Source of the DNA: Psychrobacillus insolitus
Lineage (GTDB): Bacteria > Bacillota > Bacilli > Bacillales_A > Planococcaceae
Assembly: GCF_003254155.1 (NCBI RefSeq)
Contig: NZ_QKZI01000001.1
Location: 186,001 to 250,000 of the forward strand
DNA: 64,000 nucleotides
Reading direction: 5' to 3'
Of the stretch, positions 15,737 to 24,073 are shown one piece after another; position 1 is the first letter of the stretch, and the number at the start of each line of letters is the position of its first letter. The notes beneath the pieces were generated by a model. It saw only the letters and a program-made list of their open reading frames with translations. It did not search any database and had not been told where the DNA came from. The position numbers were made by a program, and so were the translations under genes.

Positions 15737-16336
15737 ATGAAATTCAAGACAAATAAGCAAATCATCTTAGCCACGGAGTCGCCAAGAAGAATCGAACTTT
15801 TTGGTACATTAGGACTTCCGTTTGACGTCCAAGCTTCTGGCATCACGGAACAGTTAGAGGAAGAATATAGACCAGATGATTTAGCTATTCAATTAGCGTA
15901 TATGAAAGCTGAACCGATCGCTAATCTTAACCCAGATGCGATAGTAATTGCTGCAGACACTATTGTAGTGGTGGGTAATACGACTTTAGGAAAACCAAAA
16001 ACAAAACAACAAGCAAAGATGTTTTTAAACCTACTGTCGGGCAAGACGCATCAAGTGATGACAGGAGTTTCTGTTCAACACGGAGATGATTACATTGGTT
16101 TTGTTTCATCGACTGAAGTTAAATTTTACGAATTACTAGAAGAACAGATCGAGGCCTATGTGGAATCAGAAGATCCTTATGATAAAGCTGGAGGGTATGG
16201 CATTCAAACGTTAGGTGGGTTATTTGTCCAAAAAATCAACGGAGACTATAATAACGTCGTTGGATTGCCTTTAAGTATGCTTTGTCGGACATTACTATTG
16301 AAAAAATTAATCTCTATCGACAAAGGAGAGGTGTAA
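15737..16336 (+). CDS. maf: Maf nucleoside triphosphate pyrophosphatase
   Basis: 199 aa. Hydrolyses non-canonical and pyrimidine nucleoside triphosphates (dTTP/UTP class) to monophosphates. Signatures: ILATESPRRIELF at the N terminus, VIAADTIVVVGNTTLGKPKT, and YDKAGGYGIQTLGGLFVQKI before DYNNVVGLP. RBS AAAGGGGGAATTTCAA. The stop is directly followed by the radC start. Same neighbours as in B. subtilis (maf-radC-mreB). Confidence 0.95.
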   Translation: MKFKTNKQIILATESPRRIELFGTLGLPFDVQASGITEQLEEEYRPDDLAIQLAYMKAEPIANLNPDAIVIAADTIVVVGNTTLGKPKTKQQAKMFLNLLSGKTHQVMTGVSVQHGDDYIGFVSSTEVKFYELLEEQIEAYVESEDPYDKAGGYGIQTLGGLFVQKINGDYNNVVGLPLSMLCRTLLLKKLISIDKGEV

Positions 16337-17035
16337 ATGACGATTAATTTACCTCCAGGACTAATGATGAAGGATGTGCATATTGCAGATCGTCCAAGAG
16401 AGAGACTCATTCGGCAAGGTGCCGAAAGTCTTTCTAACCAAGAATTGATCGCCATTTTATTAGGAAGCGGTACGAAACAAGAATCCGTTCTCCATTTGGC
16501 TAACCGAGTCCTTACCTTCTTCGAACAAATTCATGAATTAAAAAATGCCACAATTGAAGAAATTATGTCTGTAAAAGGAATCGGAAAAGCGAAAGCGGTT
16601 CAATTATTAGCTGCTGTGGAGCTTGGAAGACGCCTGTCACAGCAGCAAACAGAAGAAAAATATACGATTCGTTCCCCGCAAGATGCTGCATCCTATTTAA
16701 TGCCTGACATGACATCATTGAAACAAGAACATTTCGTCGTGTTGTTTTTAAATGTCAAAAATCAGGTGCTCCATAAACAAACTATTTTCATCGGCTCCTT
16801 AAATGCCTCCATAGTACATCCAAGGGAAATTTTCAGAGAAGCAGTCAAACGTTCAGCGGCCTCCATAATTTGTGCTCATAATCACCCTTCAGGTAACCCC
16901 TCTCCTTCCTCGGAAGACATTGATGTAACGAAGCGTTTAATTGAGTCTGGCCTGATCATGGGGATCGAACTTTTAGATCATGTGATCATCGGCGATCATA
17001 AATTTATAAGTCTCAAAGAAAAAGGATACATGTGA
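16337..17035 (+). CDS. radC: RadC family protein (MPN/JAB domain)
   Basis: 232 aa. An N-terminal helix-hairpin-helix part (EEIMSVKGIGKAKAVQLLAA) is followed by the MPN-type metalloprotease-like domain with HNHPSGNPSPSSED, the His/Asp metal site. Usual length. Despite its name, a direct role in DNA repair is not established in Firmicutes. It abuts maf, with AAAGGAGAGG just inside the end of maf as its ribosome site. Confidence 0.93.
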   Translation: MTINLPPGLMMKDVHIADRPRERLIRQGAESLSNQELIAILLGSGTKQESVLHLANRVLTFFEQIHELKNATIEEIMSVKGIGKAKAVQLLAAVELGRRLSQQQTEEKYTIRSPQDAASYLMPDMTSLKQEHFVVLFLNVKNQVLHKQTIFIGSLNASIVHPREIFREAVKRSAASIICAHNHPSGNPSPSSEDIDVTKRLIESGLIMGIELLDHVIIGDHKFISLKEKGYM

Positions 17036-17060
17036 CACTGTGAATTTTCCCTTTTATCCG

Positions 17061-17090
17061 TTATAATAAAATGAAATGATTTTATTATAA
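17061..17090. repeat. Perfect 11-bp inverted repeat before mreB
   Basis: TTATAATAAAA (17061-17071), 8-nt spacer, TTTTATTATAA (17080-17090). The left arm contains TATAAT (17062-17067), which could be a -10 box, so the palindrome may be an operator on the mreB promoter. As RNA it is a weak A-U stem. Confidence 0.6.
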
Positions 17091-17131
17091 CTTATATGGT
17101 AATTGCGTGAGATAGAAAGGGAGTAAGCATT

Positions 17132-18151
17132 GTGTTTGGATTTGGATCAAGAGATTTAGGGATTGACTTAGGAACAGCGAATACACTAGTTTTTATCAAA
17201 GGAAAAGGCATTGTACTTAGAGAGCCATCCGTTGTTGCAAAAAATGTACAAAATGGCGCTATTGTTGCTGTCGGTAATGATGCGAGAAATATGATTGGTC
17301 GTACACCTGGATCTATCGTAGCAATCCGTCCTATGAAAGACGGCGTTATAGCAGATTTCGACACAACTTCAGCTATGATCGAATATTATTTGAAAAATGC
17401 GATGAAAGCTTCAGGAATGTCATGGAGTAAACCAAATGTCATGATTTGTGTCCCTTATGGTATTACATCCGTAGAACAACGCGCAGTAATCGATGCAGCG
17501 AAACAAGCTGGTGCTCGTGAAGCTGTAACAATTGAAGAGCCTTTCGCGGCAGCAATTGGAGCTAATTTACCTGTTTGGGAACCTACTGGTAGTATGGTAG
17601 TTGATATTGGTGGAGGAACAACAGAAGTCGCGGTCATTTCACTTGGTGGTATTGTGACGAGTGAATCTGTCAGAATTGGCGGAGACGCTATGAACCAATC
17701 GATTACAAGCTATGTACGTAAAACGTATAACTTAACAATTGGGGAACGTACTGCGGAAGCGATTAAAATAGAAATTGGATCTGCTCGTGTAATTGGCGAA
17801 GAAGAGAAAATGGATATTCGTGGACGTGATTTAGTAACGGGTCTTCCGAAAACAATAGAAGTGTCATCGAAAGAAATTGAACTTGCCCTTCGTGAGTCAA
17901 TTGCAGTCATTATCGATGGAGTGAAGAAAACACTAGAACAAACACCTCCAGAATTATCAGCAGATGTAATGGAACGTGGAATCATGCTTACTGGTGGGGG
18001 AGCTTTACTGAAAAACTTGGATAAAGTGATAAGTGATGAAACGAATATTCCTGTATTCATCGCTGAAAATCCATTAGATTGTGTTGCTATTGGTACCGGC
18101 AAAGCATTGGACCATATGAAATTGATTCGTAGCCAACAAACTAGAGGATAA
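17132..18151 (+). CDS. mreB: Rod-shape actin homologue MreB
   Basis: 339 aa from GTG 17132 (AAAGGGAG site). Actin fold signatures: [20 protein letters not shown] (phosphate 1), [34 protein letters not shown] (phosphate 2) and [15 protein letters not shown] (adenosine loop). It polymerises under the membrane and guides lateral wall synthesis together with MreC and MreD, encoded next with short gaps. Confidence 0.97.
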   Translation: MFGFGSRDLGIDLGTANTLVFIKGKGIVLREPSVVAKNVQNGAIVAVGNDARNMIGRTPGSIVAIRPMKDGVIADFDTTSAMIEYYLKNAMKASGMSWSKPNVMICVPYGITSVEQRAVIDAAKQAGAREAVTIEEPFAAAIGANLPVWEPTGSMVVDIGGGTTEVAVISLGGIVTSESVRIGGDAMNQSITSYVRKTYNLTIGERTAEAIKIEIGSARVIGEEEKMDIRGRDLVTGLPKTIEVSSKEIELALRESIAVIIDGVKKTLEQTPPELSADVMERGIMLTGGGALLKNLDKVISDETNIPVFIAENPLDCVAIGTGKALDHMKLIRSQQTRG

Positions 18152-18164
18152 GGAGAAGTGAGTC

Positions 18165-19067
18165 ATGCCACAATTTTTTTCCAATAAGCGATTAATTTTG
18201 CTGCTTGTAGGTATGATTTTTCTTGTAGCACTTATCAGCTTTTCTTTGCGCGATCGGGACCATGCATCTTTGCCAGAACAACTTATAAAAGATGTGGTCG
18301 GCTTTGGACAAGCAGTATTTTCCAAGCCGACCCACTATGTAACTGGCGCTTTCGATAATGTAGAATCTATACTCAATACATATGATGAAAACCAGCGATT
18401 AAAAGCAAGATTAGTAGATTATGCTTCCTTACAAGCAGATGTAAATGATTTAGCAATAGAAAACAAAGAATTACGTACTATTTTAGATAAAAAGGAAGAT
18501 CTTCGGGAATTTGATCCAATTCATGCTACAGTAATCGCTAGAAACCCAGATCAATGGGAAGAAAAGATTATTATTGATAAGGGAGAAATCCATGGAGTTA
18601 AGAAAAATATGGCAGTCATGATTTCTGAAGGTTTAGTAGGAAAAGTAATCTTAACGACGCCATACACTTCAACGATCGAGCTCTTATCTACTCAAAATCC
18701 TAACTACCGAGTATCTGCTGTCATTGCAGATCAACAAGAAGTTTTTGGATTGATAGAAGGCTATGATGAAAAGCGTAAAGAACTTGTGTTAAAACGAATT
18801 GATTCTGATTTTGAAGTGAAGAAGGGTCAAAAAGTTACATCATCTGGACTTGGTGGAATTTTCCCTAAAGGCATTTTAATCGGAGAAGTAACAGAAGTAA
18901 CGACGGATGATTATGGATTAACCAAACTTGCTTATGTCAAACCAGCAGCAGATTTCTTTATTCTAGATCATGTGATTATTGCCAAACGTTCGATTTCAGC
19001 AATTGATGGAACAGACGGTGATAATACAGGGAAAGATCTAACTGAAACTGTGGAGGAAGGCCCATGA
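18165..19067 (+). CDS. mreC: Rod-shape determining protein MreC
   Basis: 300 aa, typical length. One membrane helix near residues 8-25, a coiled coil (about 60-105: LKARLVDYASLQADVNDLAI) and two beta-barrel domains with ATVIARNPDQWEEKIIIDKG, GLVGKVILTTPYTSTIELLS and VTSSGLGGIFPKGILIGEV. Bitopic protein that links MreB to the extracellular wall-synthesis enzymes. Overlaps mreD by 4 bp. Confidence 0.95.
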   Translation: MPQFFSNKRLILLLVGMIFLVALISFSLRDRDHASLPEQLIKDVVGFGQAVFSKPTHYVTGAFDNVESILNTYDENQRLKARLVDYASLQADVNDLAIENKELRTILDKKEDLREFDPIHATVIARNPDQWEEKIIIDKGEIHGVKKNMAVMISEGLVGKVILTTPYTSTIELLSTQNPNYRVSAVIADQQEVFGLIEGYDEKRKELVLKRIDSDFEVKKGQKVTSSGLGGIFPKGILIGEVTEVTTDDYGLTKLAYVKPAADFFILDHVIIAKRSISAIDGTDGDNTGKDLTETVEEGP

Positions 19068-19591
19068 CTCGTTTTTTGGTTATAATTATTTCGGTTCTAT
19101 TATTTTATATGGAACCGATTTTTGGACTTTTTTCACCAATTCAACTAGATGGAGAGTTCTATTATTTAGTTCCTCGTTTTTTGATTATGTATCTGCTGTT
19201 TTTAGCGATTTATTATGATCGAAAACGGGCGATGTGGTATGGATTATTTTTTGGACTCTTGTATGATGTCTTTTTCATTGATATTATTGGATTATATTCT
19301 TTTATCTATCCATTAATGTGTTTGATGGCCAGTTTTATTGCGAAATATGTTCATCAGCATTTGATAGTTACTACTATTCTTACATTACTGTTTGTAGCGG
19401 TTGTCGAGCTATTATTGTTTTTATTTTATACATTCATAGGCATTAAGAGTATGACTTACGCTGATTTTATAGAAGTGAGATTAATCCCGACTATGATTGC
19501 AAATTCAGTATTTATTTTGATGTTCGGATGGGCTTTTAAATATATTCTTCTAAATCGGTTTAACCAAAAGGCATTAAAGCTTCAAAAATAA
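19064..19591 (+). CDS. mreD: Rod-shape determining protein MreD
   Basis: 175 aa, almost entirely membrane helices (five or six), with FFGLLYDVFFIDIIGLYSF, the most conserved MreD stretch (GLxxD). Translationally coupled to mreC by overlap, RBS GAGGAAGG. Membrane partner in the elongasome. Confidence 0.93.
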   Translation: MTRFLVIIISVLLFYMEPIFGLFSPIQLDGEFYYLVPRFLIMYLLFLAIYYDRKRAMWYGLFFGLLYDVFFIDIIGLYSFIYPLMCLMASFIAKYVHQHLIVTTILTLLFVAVVELLLFLFYTFIGIKSMTYADFIEVRLIPTMIANSVFILMFGWAFKYILLNRFNQKALKLQK

Positions 19592-19626
19592 GGCTTGGTT
19601 AAACAGTAGATCTGAGGTGTCTCGAT

Positions 19627-20298
19627 TTGACGAAAAAGCAATTGATATCGATTAAAGGAACGAAAGAGGGCCTTGTACTTCGCCTTGACGACCAATGTTC
19701 CTATGCAGAACTTTTAGAAGAACTGGCCAAAAAGGTTTCTGATGAAGGTTTTGAAGGACAAGCGGAAGTGCTTTTACAATTAGGCTATCGATATTGTAAT
19801 GATATACAAAAGAAAGAAATTATAAACTGTGTACAACAAACGGAACACTTACGTGTGACAAAAGTGCAAAGTGAAGTAATGACTGTAGAAGAATGCAATA
19901 AAAAGTTACTAGAAAATCAGTCTGAAACCTACGTAGGAATTGTTCGATCTGGACAAGTAATTACGGCAGTTGGCGATTTAGTGGTAATAGGAGATGTGAA
20001 TCCAAATGCTCGAATTGTAGCAGGTGGAAATATTTTCGTTCTTGGGCGTTTAAAAGGAATCGCGCATGCTGGGTCACACGGTAATCGTGAGGCAGTAATC
20101 GCTGCTTCTCGGCTAGAGGCAACGCATCTCATCATTGATACAGTAATAGAACTGATGACTGATGAACTAAGTGTATTATCTGAACATCCCGAAATGGAAT
20201 GCGCATTTTTACATACGAATGGGTCTATTGCTATAGATCGATTGCAGGAACTTCGATTAATACGACCAAATTTATCTACATTTAAAGGAGGAAGCTAA
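19627..20298 (+). CDS. minC: Septum site-determining protein MinC
   Basis: 223 aa from TTG 19627 (GAGGTGT site). N-terminal alpha/beta domain (1-100) and C-terminal beta-helix domain with GDLVVIGDVNPNARIVAGG, NIFVLGRLKGIAHAGSHGN and AVIAASRLEATHLII, the MinD- and FtsZ-binding face. Inhibits FtsZ assembly away from midcell. Directly followed by minD. Confidence 0.95.
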   Translation: MTKKQLISIKGTKEGLVLRLDDQCSYAELLEELAKKVSDEGFEGQAEVLLQLGYRYCNDIQKKEIINCVQQTEHLRVTKVQSEVMTVEECNKKLLENQSETYVGIVRSGQVITAVGDLVVIGDVNPNARIVAGGNIFVLGRLKGIAHAGSHGNREAVIAASRLEATHLIIDTVIELMTDELSVLSEHPEMECAFLHTNGSIAIDRLQELRLIRPNLSTFKGGS

Positions 20299-20299
20299 T

Positions 20300-21103
20300 G
20301 TGGGAGAAGCTATCGTAATAACTTCTGGTAAAGGTGGGGTCGGTAAAACGACAACAACAGCAAACCTTGGAACTGCCTTGGCTCTTCAAGGGAAGAAAGT
20401 TTGTTTAATCGATACCGATATTGGTTTAAGAAATTTAGATGTCGTTCTTGGTCTTGAAAATAGAATTATCTATGATTTAGTAGATGTCATAGAAGGGCGT
20501 TGCAAAGTTCATCAAGCGCTTGTGAAAGACAAACGCTTTGAAGATAGACTTTATTTATTGCCGGCTGCACAGACGACGGATAAGAATGCGATTAATCCTG
20601 AACAAATGAAGAAATTAGTAACTGAGCTGAAACGTGATTATGATTACGTGATTATTGATTGCCCGGCAGGCATTGAGCAAGGCTATAAAAATGCGATTGC
20701 AGGTGCGGATCGAGCGATTGTTGTAACAACTCCAGAAATTTCTGCTGTCCGTGATGCGGATCGCATTATTGGTCTTCTAGAGCAAGAAACGACTATTGCA
20801 CCGCCTAAGTTAATCATCAACCGTATTCGCCAACATTTAATGACGAATGGAGATGCGTTGGATATTAATGAAATTACAACTCATTTATCCATCGATTTAC
20901 TTGGAATCATTTCAGATGATGAGAGTGTTATTACCTCTTCGAATAAAGGGGAGCCAGTCGTGATGGATCCAAATAATACAGCATCACTTGGTTATCGTAA
21001 TATTGCTCGACGTATTTTAGGTGAATCTGTTCCATTAATGTCTATGAATGTGCCTAAAAAAAGTTTCATGTCTAAGTTTAGATCTTTGTTTTCTTCAAAA
21101 TAA
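20300..21103 (+). CDS. minD: Septum site-determining ATPase MinD
   Basis: 267 aa from GTG 20300 (AAGGAGGAAGC site). Deviant Walker A KGGVGKTT near residue 11, DTDIGLRNLDVVLGLENR, DYVIIDCPAGIEQG (Walker B region). The C terminus KKSFMSKFRSLFSSK is the amphipathic membrane-targeting helix. Recruits MinC to the membrane. A terminator follows. Confidence 0.97.
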   Translation: MGEAIVITSGKGGVGKTTTTANLGTALALQGKKVCLIDTDIGLRNLDVVLGLENRIIYDLVDVIEGRCKVHQALVKDKRFEDRLYLLPAAQTTDKNAINPEQMKKLVTELKRDYDYVIIDCPAGIEQGYKNAIAGADRAIVVTTPEISAVRDADRIIGLLEQETTIAPPKLIINRIRQHLMTNGDALDINEITTHLSIDLLGIISDDESVITSSNKGEPVVMDPNNTASLGYRNIARRILGESVPLMSMNVPKKSFMSKFRSLFSSK

Positions 21104-21107
21104 GCAC

Positions 21108-21140
21108 AAGTCGATTCCGAAAGTGGAGTCGGCTTTTCTT
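21108..21140 (+). terminator. Terminator of the mre-min operon
   Basis: AAGTCGATTCC (21108-21118) pairs with GGAGTCGGCTT (21125-21135) over 11 bp with two G-U pairs, loop of 6, then TTCTT. Moderately strong intrinsic terminator. Confidence 0.75.
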
Positions 21141-21189
21141 ATTCATGAATCCTTTTCTTCTTTCATACATTCCTACTAGGGGGAATGAA

Positions 21190-21735
21190 ATGCTTTCGAG
21201 AAAGAAATGGTTTATTGCATTTTTACTTGTCTTACTTTTTAGCGGCTTAACAAAATTAGAAAAAAACCACATACTAACCACAACTTATGCTGAAACACTA
21301 GTAGCACCTCAACAACCAAATGAAATAGTCAAACGAGTAGTTGCTTTTTTCGGGAAATCAAACGAAACAATTACCGTAAGCGCCCCAGTTGCCACACCAC
21401 CCTTAATAGAATATAAATCCATACAACCATACGACGGAGGAGCCATGTTATCCATCAATCAATCGCAGGATTTGTATGCTTCTGCAGATGGATTGATCAT
21501 CTACACAGGATATACAAGACAGACCGGGAAGACACTCACGATTCTCTATGATACTGGCGAAACAGCGACTTTTGGTTTTGTAGAAGAGTTTCATCAACTG
21601 CCTTATACAACGATCAGTGCGGGGGATATTTTTGCATCTGCTGAAAGTGAATTGCTCTACATTAAAGTACAAAAAGATGGAGAAGAGTTTGAAATGAGCG
21701 AAATTGTTAATTGGCTAACTGTTTCCGATGAATAG
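21190..21735 (+). CDS. spoIVFA: SpoIVFA-like regulator of the SpoIVFB protease
   Basis: 181 aa from ATG 21190, chosen for AGGGGGAATGAA upstream; an in-frame ATG at 21145 lies by the minD terminator and has no site. One membrane helix (about 5-22) and a C-terminal domain (DLYASADGLIIYTGYTRQTG, LTILYDTGETATFGFVEEF) of the LytM/M23-like fold without the zinc ligands. This is the SpoIVFA layout. Shorter than the B. subtilis protein (264 aa). It overlaps spoIVFB by 8 bp. In the outer forespore membrane SpoIVFA holds SpoIVFB inactive. Confidence 0.82.
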   Translation: MLSRKKWFIAFLLVLLFSGLTKLEKNHILTTTYAETLVAPQQPNEIVKRVVAFFGKSNETITVSAPVATPPLIEYKSIQPYDGGAMLSINQSQDLYASADGLIIYTGYTRQTGKTLTILYDTGETATFGFVEEFHQLPYTTISAGDIFASAESELLYIKVQKDGEEFEMSEIVNWLTVSDE

Positions 21736-22324
21736 GCAAGTGTTTAAAGTACATCCAATTATGATTCCCATCTTTATATTTTTTTATTTGTCTGGAGAAT
21801 TCGCCTTATACGCGATTGTTTTTGGGTCTCTATTATTTCACGAGGCAGGTCATTTACTTGCGGCGAAACTGGTTGGTGCGAGGGTGCAATCTTGCACAAT
21901 TTTGCCATATGGTGGGGAAATAAAAATGGAGCAGTTTACAAAGCTTGATACGAACAAACAATTATTTATCTTATTGTCGGGACCTTTTTTTACGTTTATT
22001 TTACTTATTATTGGAATGTTGCTAGATTTCCCTCAACATGAAATGTTAGTGGTCATGCAGCAGTTAATATTAGTCGTTAATTTACTTCCTATTTTTCCAT
22101 TAGACGGGGGACGAGTAATTTATGCACTTGTTCCTGCTAAATATGCAACTTTAATCATCCTGTCACTTCTGAGCAGTTTGGTTATTTTTTTCATTAGTTT
22201 AAACTATTTTCCGAAGGCTTTGTCCATCACGATTATCTTTTTCTTTCTAGCTTGTCAAAATTACGCGTATTGGCGATTTCGAAAATATAAATATGCTTTT
22301 GAACGGATTATGAAAACCGCTTGA
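21728..22324 (+). CDS. spoIVFB: SpoIVFB intramembrane metalloprotease, without a CBS domain
   Basis: 198 aa. Site-2 protease with LLFHEAGHLLAAKL (HExxH zinc ligands) and NLLPIFPLDGGRVIYAL (the NPDG-type third ligand), in a bundle of about six membrane helices. Cleaves pro-sigma-K in the mother cell. B. subtilis SpoIVFB is about 288 aa with a C-terminal CBS domain; here the protein ends at YAFERIMKTA right after the last helix. The stop overlaps the rplU promoter, so no frameshifted CBS remnant lies downstream. Confidence 0.9.
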   Translation: MNRQVFKVHPIMIPIFIFFYLSGEFALYAIVFGSLLFHEAGHLLAAKLVGARVQSCTILPYGGEIKMEQFTKLDTNKQLFILLSGPFFTFILLIIGMLLDFPQHEMLVVMQQLILVVNLLPIFPLDGGRVIYALVPAKYATLIILSLLSSLVIFFISLNYFPKALSITIIFFFLACQNYAYWRFRKYKYAFERIMKTA

Positions 22325-22350
22325 CTTTAACGCTGGGTATATGATAATAT
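22321..22350 (+). promoter_or_regulatory. SigA promoter for rplU-prp-rpmA
   Basis: TTGACT (22321-22326), 18-nt spacer, TAATAT (22345-22350) preceded by TG one base away (extended -10). Placed just before the L21 leader; it overlaps the spoIVFB stop codon. Confidence 0.75.
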
Positions 22351-22357
22351 TCAATAG

Positions 22358-22452
22358 TTAATGTTTGTAACAGCACCCGTTGTTACAACCGCACTGAAAA
22401 GGTCCAAGTATTCGATTACTCGAATCACCTTTTGGATGGCGAGTCTTAAACT
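22358..22452 (+). promoter_or_regulatory. Ribosomal protein L21 leader
   Basis: The untranslated region of rplU has the features of the Firmicutes L21 leader family: GTAACAGC...GTTGTTAC stem (near 22366-22385), CCGCACTGAAAAGGTCC and a second stem AAGTATTCG/CGAATCACC, ending just before the ribosome site AGAGGAGGTGC. Thought to bind L21 for autoregulation. Called from pattern memory and position. Confidence 0.8.
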
Positions 22453-22470
22453 TAGAGGAGGTGCAAGTAT

Positions 22471-22779
22471 ATGTACGCAATTATTGAAACTGGTGGTAAA
22501 CAAATCAAAGTTGAACAAGGGCAAGAAATCTACATTGAAAAATTAGATGCTTCTGCTGATGAAGTTGTAACTTTTGATAAAGTTTTATTCGTAGGTGGGA
22601 ATGATGTTAAAATTGGTGCTCCATTCGTGGAAGGTGCTACAGTTACAGCGAAAGTTGTAAAAAATGGCAAAGCTAAAAAAATCGTCGTTTTCAAATACAA
22701 AGCTAAAAAGAACTATCACAAAAAACAAGGTCACAGACAACCATACACAAAAGTAGTAGTAGAGTCTATTAGTTTATAA
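22471..22779 (+). CDS. rplU: 50S ribosomal protein L21
   Basis: 102 aa, normal length. [19 protein letters not shown] at the start and [20 protein letters not shown] at the end are diagnostic. RBS GAGGAGGTG. First gene of the conserved L21-Prp-L27 operon. Confidence 0.98.
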   Translation: MYAIIETGGKQIKVEQGQEIYIEKLDASADEVVTFDKVLFVGGNDVKIGAPFVEGATVTAKVVKNGKAKKIVVFKYKAKKNYHKKQGHRQPYTKVVVESISL

Positions 22780-22780
22780 G

Positions 22781-23116
22781 ATGATTAAAGTGACTATTAA
22801 AAAAGATCAATCAGGTCAAATTCATTCTTTTGAAATGAAAGGACATGCTGAATTTGCGGAATATGGGAAAGATTTAGTATGTGCGGCCGCTTCTGCTGTA
22901 TCCTTTGGGTCAGTAAATGCGATTATCACACTTACCGAAATTACACCTATTATTAAGCAAAAAGGTGATGGAGGCTATTTATATGTCGAAGTGCCTAGCA
23001 TGATAAATTCGGAAAAGGCTGCTAATATACAGCTGATTCTAGAGTCTATGATTGTTTCTTTACAAACAATTGAACAAGATTATAGTAAATATATAAAAAT
23101 AACCTTCAAAAAGTAG
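22781..23116 (+). CDS. prp: Ribosomal-processing cysteine protease Prp
   Basis: 111 aa. GHAEFAEYGKDLVCAAASAV carries the conserved His and Cys of the Prp catalytic dyad. Prp removes the N-terminal extension of L27 in Firmicutes. It starts one base after the rplU stop and is followed by rpmA, whose product has the cleavable extension. Confidence 0.95.
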   Translation: MIKVTIKKDQSGQIHSFEMKGHAEFAEYGKDLVCAAASAVSFGSVNAIITLTEITPIIKQKGDGGYLYVEVPSMINSEKAANIQLILESMIVSLQTIEQDYSKYIKITFKK

Positions 23117-23128
23117 GGGGTGTAACAT

Positions 23129-23419
23129 ATGTTAAAATTAAATCTTCAGTTTTTCGCATCTAAAAAGGGTGTTGGTTCGACTCGTAACGGTCGTGACTCT
23201 CAGTCTAAACGTTTAGGCGCTAAACGTGCTGACGGACAATTCGTATCAGGAGGATCAATTTTATACCGTCAACGCGGTACTAAAATTCATCCTGGTGAAA
23301 ACGTAGGACGTGGTGGGGATGACACACTTTTTGCGAAAGTTGACGGTGTAGTGCGCTTTGAGCGTTTCGGCCGCGATAGAAAAAAAGTAAGTGTATATCC
23401 TGTAGCTCAAGAAGCTTAA
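23129..23419 (+). CDS. rpmA: 50S ribosomal protein L27 with Prp-cleaved extension
   Basis: 96 aa. N-terminal MLKLNLQFF precedes [15 protein letters not shown], the mature L27 start; the extension is the Prp site (cut after FF). [20 protein letters not shown] follows. RBS GGGGGTG. Mature L27 reaches the peptidyl transferase centre, so removal of the extension is essential. Confidence 0.98.
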   Translation: MLKLNLQFFASKKGVGSTRNGRDSQSKRLGAKRADGQFVSGGSILYRQRGTKIHPGENVGRGGDDTLFAKVDGVVRFERFGRDRKKVSVYPVAQEA

Positions 23420-23429
23420 TGAATAATCA

Positions 23430-23460
23430 AAAGGACTGCATTTATGCAGTCTTTTTGTTT
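23430..23460 (+). terminator. Terminator of rplU-prp-rpmA
   Basis: AAAGGACTGCA/TGCAGTCTTTTT with a 4-nt loop, followed by more T residues. Confidence 0.85.
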
Positions 23461-23534
23461 TTCTTGGAAGCTTTATAAAACTTTTCCTGTTATACTTGAG
23501 TAGAATAGCAAACTACGGAGAGTGTATACTAATT

Positions 23535-24059
23535 ATGGAGCATAATGAGATATCGGTAAATGAAATATTACGTCATTTAATGCATGATTATTTAAATCAA
23601 ATGCATTTAATTCAAATGAACATAGATATGGGTAGAACTGATGAAGCGAAGCAACTGGTTCGTAAGTATTCTCAAAAGTGTAGCCAATTTTTCGACATCA
23701 ATAATGTTGGCCTATGTGAAACAAATGAGTGGTTACAAACCGCTTCATGGATTTACAAAAATTTAACAATAGAAGTGAATGCAACTCTTTTAAATAGAGG
23801 AGCAGAAAAATACGATAGTCCTTTAAAAGATTATTTGGAACGATTTGTTGAAGCTATTTATCCACTACTTAGAGGCTATCAAGAACAAGTACTTCGAGTT
23901 CATCTCAATTCCAATGACATATTGGAAATTCAAGTAGAATTAAATGGAGAATGGTCTTCGTATACTTGGATTGATGAATCTTTTAAAGGATTATTGCGTG
24001 TCGAAAAAGAAAAAAACACAGAATCCCAGATTAAATTTAAACTATTTGCAAGTGAATGA
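23535..24059 (+). CDS. spo0B: Sporulation phosphotransferase Spo0B
   Basis: 174 aa from ATG 23535 (GGAGAGTG upstream); an in-frame ATG at 23496 is less well placed. ILRHLMHDYLNQMHLIQMNI matches the Spo0B helix with the phospho-accepting His in HDYLNQ, and the helical hairpin dimerisation pattern follows. The C-terminal half is a degenerate kinase-like fold. Transfers phosphate from Spo0F to Spo0A. Position just before obg matches B. subtilis. Confidence 0.88.
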   Translation: MEHNEISVNEILRHLMHDYLNQMHLIQMNIDMGRTDEAKQLVRKYSQKCSQFFDINNVGLCETNEWLQTASWIYKNLTIEVNATLLNRGAEKYDSPLKDYLERFVEAIYPLLRGYQEQVLRVHLNSNDILEIQVELNGEWSSYTWIDESFKGLLRVEKEKNTESQIKFKLFASE

Positions 24060-24073
24060 TTGGAGTGAAATAA

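Noticed and set aside
22361-22546. 61-codon gene upstream of rplU
   Set aside because: It covers the L21 leader and overlaps rplU in another frame; the RNA structure explains the sequence.
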